Shown here: one piece after another, positions 12,793 through 14,630 of the stretch
How the letters are laid out: every line of letters starts with the position of its first letter
How positions within the stretch are numbered: position 1 is the stretch's first letter
Source: CAZWFW01 sp964633445
GTDB lineage: Archaea; Undinarchaeota; CAZWFW01
Direction of reading: 5' to 3'
Assembly: GCA_964633445.1 (NCBI GenBank)
Contig: CAZWFW010000029.1
Coordinates: forward strand, 1 to 14,630
DNA length: 14,630 bases
Notes under the pieces: generated by a model
The model's database searches: none
Told to the model about the DNA's origin: nothing
Seen by the model: the letters and a program-made list of their open reading frames with translations, nothing else
Made by a program: the position numbers and the translations under genes

Positions 12793-13856
12793 AAAAAGCG
12801 GTTTTCCTTGATAGAGATGGCGTAATTAATGTCGACAAAGGATATGTTTATAAAATTGAGGATTTTGAATGGCAAGAAGGGATTTTCGACTTGCTTGATT
12901 ATTTTACTAAAAAAGGATACCTGCTTTTTGTTATAACAAATCAATCTGGCATAGCAAAAGGCTATTATACGCATGAGGATGTCAAGAGGTTGCATGATTA
13001 TATGGTTAATGAGCTAAGAAAAAAAGGCATTGAGATAAAGGAAATCAAATATTGTCCTCATTTACCGGGAACATGTGATTGCAGAAAGCCGAGTATAAAA
13101 ATGTATGTCGAGCTGATCAAAAAACATAATGTTGATCCTAGCGTCAGCATCGTTATTGGCGATAAAGAAAGGGATGTGATACCTGGCAAGAAACTAGGAT
13201 GTCTAACCTTTAGAATTGTTAAGGATTTGAATGCTAGCAGTGTTGCGGATTTCAAAGTTAAAGATTTGAGGGAGATTTTAGAGATACTAGAAAATATGGA
13301 AAATGGGATTAGCGAGATTAGAGAGAAGCATATTAGGGCTTTGAATGAAACGATTAGCGATTATGAGATACTAATTTTAAAAATTATTGCTGAAATAAAA
13401 AATGCTTTGGAAAAAGGTAAGAAGGTGTTAATTGCAGGAAATGGAGGTTCCGCAGCTGATGCTCAGCATTTTGCAGCGGAATTAGTAGTTAGATTTGGGG
13501 AAGATCGGCAGGCAATGCCATGTATCGCATTAACTACAGATACCTCTGTGTTAACTGCCTGTGCGAATGATTATTCTTTTGATTACATATTTGCAAGGCA
13601 AATTGAGGCTCTGGGCAATGAGGGAGATGTATTCATAGCAATATCTACATCAGGAAAATCAAAAAATATTCTAGAAGCAATTAAAACCGCAAAGAGCAAA
13701 GGTTTAAAGGTTTTTGGACTAACAGGCAGAGATGGTGGAGAAATGAAAGACCTATGTGATTGCGTAATTGTGAGGTCTGATGATACTGCAATCATTCAGG
13801 AAATCCATGAATTTATCTTGCATTTCATTGCGAGAAGTATAGAAGTGACTTTCTAG
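12789..13856 (+). CDS. gmhB-gmhA: Fusion of heptose bisphosphatase (GmhB-like) and sedoheptulose-7-phosphate isomerase (GmhA-like)
   Basis: A protein of 355 residues joining two enzymes of the NDP-heptose pathway. Residues 1-165 are a HAD phosphatase of the GmhB type: FLDRDGVIN (6-14; Asp8 nucleophile, Asp10 acid), VITNQSGIAKGYY (48-60), zinc ligands Cys89, His91, Cys96 and Cys98 followed by RKP, and IGDKERD (123-129). Residues ~175-355 are a SIS-domain isomerase of the GmhA type: IAGNGGSAADAQHFAAEL (215-232), TTDTSVLTACANDYSF, AISTSGKSKN (284-293), and QEIHEFILH (337-345), which carries the expected catalytic His. GmhA turns sedoheptulose 7-phosphate into heptose 7-phosphate and GmhB removes the 7-phosphate after a kinase has acted at position 1. 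The two activities are not consecutive steps: the kinase step lies between them. The ATG overlaps the transaldolase stop. Confidence 0.9.
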   Translation: MKKAVFLDRDGVINVDKGYVYKIEDFEWQEGIFDLLDYFTKKGYLLFVITNQSGIAKGYYTHEDVKRLHDYMVNELRKKGIEIKEIKYCPHLPGTCDCRKPSIKMYVELIKKHNVDPSVSIVIGDKERDVIPGKKLGCLTFRIVKDLNASSVADFKVKDLREILEILENMENGISEIREKHIRALNETISDYEILILKIIAEIKNALEKGKKVLIAGNGGSAADAQHFAAELVVRFGEDRQAMPCIALTTDTSVLTACANDYSFDYIFARQIEALGNEGDVFIAISTSGKSKNILEAIKTAKSKGLKVFGLTGRDGGEMKDLCDCVIVRSDDTAIIQEIHEFILHFIARSIEVTF

Positions 13857-13862
13857 ACAGCG

Positions 13863-14024
13863 AAGTATTTTGGTATTTTAGAGTTTTTGTGTGTTATTGA
13901 AGAATGTAATCTTTTACCAAATGACGCATTAATTGCTGCTACATGCAAATATTATAGCATAAAGAAAATTGCTACTTTTGATGATGATTTTAGAGGGTTG
14001 ATTTTATTGAAGTTATTAATTTAG
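13863..14024 (+). pseudogene. C-terminal remnant of a PIN-domain toxin gene (vapC-like)
   Basis: In the frame directly after the GmhB-GmhA stop, an open stretch encodes VIEECNLLPNDALIAATC, then KYYSIKKIATFDDDFRGL, and ends LLKLLI at TAG 14022-14024. This is the C-terminal third of a PIN-domain protein: NDALIAA carries the third acidic residue and TFDDDF the last. No start, no first motif (D-S/T at the N-terminus) and no ribosome site remain. The same passage recurs in the toxin at the right edge of the window, with 28 bases identical, so it is the tail of a duplicated copy whose front was lost. Antitoxin and toxin genes follow 37 bases later. Confidence 0.75.
13938..13965 (+). repeat. Direct repeat, copy 1 (28 bases exact, in PIN gene tails)
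   Basis: Bases 13938-13965 are identical to 14603-14630, 665 bases apart. The similarity continues to the left with synonymous differences (LLPNDALIAA encoded with different third bases). It may continue to the right, but copy 2 stops at the window edge. The repeat lies within protein-coding PIN sequence, which indicates gene duplication or recent gene conversion. Confidence 0.9.
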
Positions 14025-14061
14025 AAAAGGACTTAAGTGACTACTAAAATTAAAAATAAAT

Positions 14062-14265
14062 ATGGAAGTTGAATGCATTTATGAAAAAGGTGTATTAAAG
14101 CCATTAGAAAAGCTAGATCTAGAGGAAGGTAAGATTGTGTATGTAAAGATAGAAAAAAAAGTTGATATAAGGAATTTAAAGGGTAAATACAGAGGCAAAA
14201 TTGACAAGAAAAAATTTTTAGAATTAATAGATGAAATACATGACAGAAGAACCCATCTTCATTGA
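14062..14265 (+). CDS. AF2212-like antitoxin (DUF104)
   Basis: A protein of 67 residues. The beginning MEVECIYEKGVLKPLEKLDL followed by EEGKIVYVKIEKK is the family signature of AF2212-like (DUF104) proteins, small archaeal antitoxins: a YE-x-G-V-x-x-P-L strand pair and an EG turn. The C-terminal 25 residues are charged and helical and would be the part that wraps around and blocks the toxin. It is paired with the PIN-domain gene that starts within its last 26 bases, the typical order of antitoxin before toxin. Antitoxins of this type usually also bind their own promoter, but no operator is obvious here. The ATG follows an A-rich stretch without a ribosome site, pointing to a leaderless transcript; a TATA box is not clear. 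Confidence 0.85.
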   Translation: MEVECIYEKGVLKPLEKLDLEEGKIVYVKIEKKVDIRNLKGKYRGKIDKKKFLELIDEIHDRRTHLH

Positions 14266-14630
14266 TTCCAGCATATTTTTAGCATTCTTTATGGAGAATA
14301 GAGATTTCATTGAAAAACTGAAAGGTGATTTAAAAACATCAGTCAATGTTATTGAAGAAGTTGCTTATATACTTATTAAGGAGGTGGCAAAGGAAGTTAC
14401 TGGTATTGAAAAACATTATGAGTTACTAAATTATCTCAAGGAAAATGATAAGATCGTTAAAAGAATTTCAAAAGAAGTCTTTAAAGATATTTGTTCTCTT
14501 CTTGAGCATTACAGGGTTGATGTTCTATCACCAGCTCCTTTTATTTTAATGTTTGAAATTAGTGAGGAATATGGTCTTTTACCAAACGATGCTCTAATCG
14601 CAGCTACATGCAAATATTATAGCATAAAGA
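14240..14630 (+). CDS. vapC: PIN-domain toxin (VapC-like ribonuclease), truncated by window end
   Basis: The first 130 codons of a PIN-domain toxin are present and the frame is still open at the window edge. FIDSSIFLAFF (7-17) carries the first metal-binding Asp, VNVIEEVAYIL the conserved Glu, and YGLLPNDALIAATC the third acidic residue. The last acidic motif lies beyond the end, but the neighbouring remnant suggests a tail like ATFDDDF. VapC-type toxins cut tRNA or rRNA; the target cannot be read from sequence. It starts inside the antitoxin gene (26-base overlap), the usual arrangement for a toxin-antitoxin pair. ATG 14231, three codons earlier and right after a stop, is an alternative start. 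I chose ATG 14240 because VapC proteins normally begin only a few residues before the first Asp. Confidence 0.85.
   Translation, partial: MTEEPIFIDSSIFLAFFMENRDFIEKLKGDLKTSVNVIEEVAYILIKEVAKEVTGIEKHYELLNYLKENDKIVKRISKEVFKDICSLLEHYRVDVLSPAPFILMFEISEEYGLLPNDALIAATCKYYSIK
14603..14630 (+). repeat. Direct repeat, copy 2 (28 bases exact, in the PIN toxin gene)
   Basis: Identical to 13938-13965. It ends exactly at the window edge, so the true length of the repeat cannot be seen and may be longer. Confidence 0.9.

Noticed and set aside
1..14630. CRISPR array, tRNA or rRNA gene
   Set aside because: No regularly spaced repeats and no cloverleaf or ribosomal RNA sequence were seen on either strand when reading by eye.

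Overview
The window looks archaeal. The chromosome is visibly AT-rich, several genes begin a few bases after the expected start of transcription downstream of BRE/TATA-like boxes, and T-rich runs follow gene ends. The families are typical of archaea: a one-domain TRAM protein, a NucS-like DUF91 nuclease domain, an MTA/SAH deaminase, split fumarase and transketolase, and an AF2212-like (DUF104) antitoxin with a PIN toxin. A euryarchaeote such as a member of or near the Archaeoglobi is plausible, but I cannot fix the lineage from sequence alone.

Layout. Bases 1-1140 are a graveyard of mobile DNA: the 3' tail of a transposase, then a tyrosine integrase on the minus strand broken by at least one stop and three frameshifts. 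Next come a TRAM RNA-binding protein (1252-1470), a two-part protein ending in a NucS-like nuclease domain (1556-2692), and, convergent with it, an amidohydrolase of the MTA/SAH deaminase group (2713-4008). A gene-free stretch (4009-4532) holds stem-loops and short reading-frame tails that resemble two right ends of IS200/IS605 (tnpB-type) elements. Then follows a tight operon: fumarase alpha, fumarase beta and malic enzyme (4533-7182), which would turn fumarate into malate and then pyruvate plus CO2. A third right-end-like remnant lies directly before a small membrane protein (7415-7720).

The most interesting part is 7868-13856. A divergent PfkB kinase resembling the heptose kinase domain of HldE/RfaE, a split transketolase, a TalC/FSA-type transaldolase and a GmhB-GmhA fusion together suggest a route from pentose/hexose phosphates via sedoheptulose 7-phosphate to heptose 1-phosphate, a precursor of nucleotide-activated heptose. 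The nucleotidyltransferase expected to finish the route is not in the window. Inserted in the middle on the opposite strand is a two-gene unit, an ABC-type ATPase followed by a TOPRIM-like protein, an architecture shared with OLD/PARIS-type defence systems.

The right edge carries a toxin-antitoxin pair, a DUF104 antitoxin overlapping a PIN-domain toxin that runs off the window, preceded by a leftover C-terminal tail of a second PIN gene. A 28-base stretch is identical between the two PIN copies.
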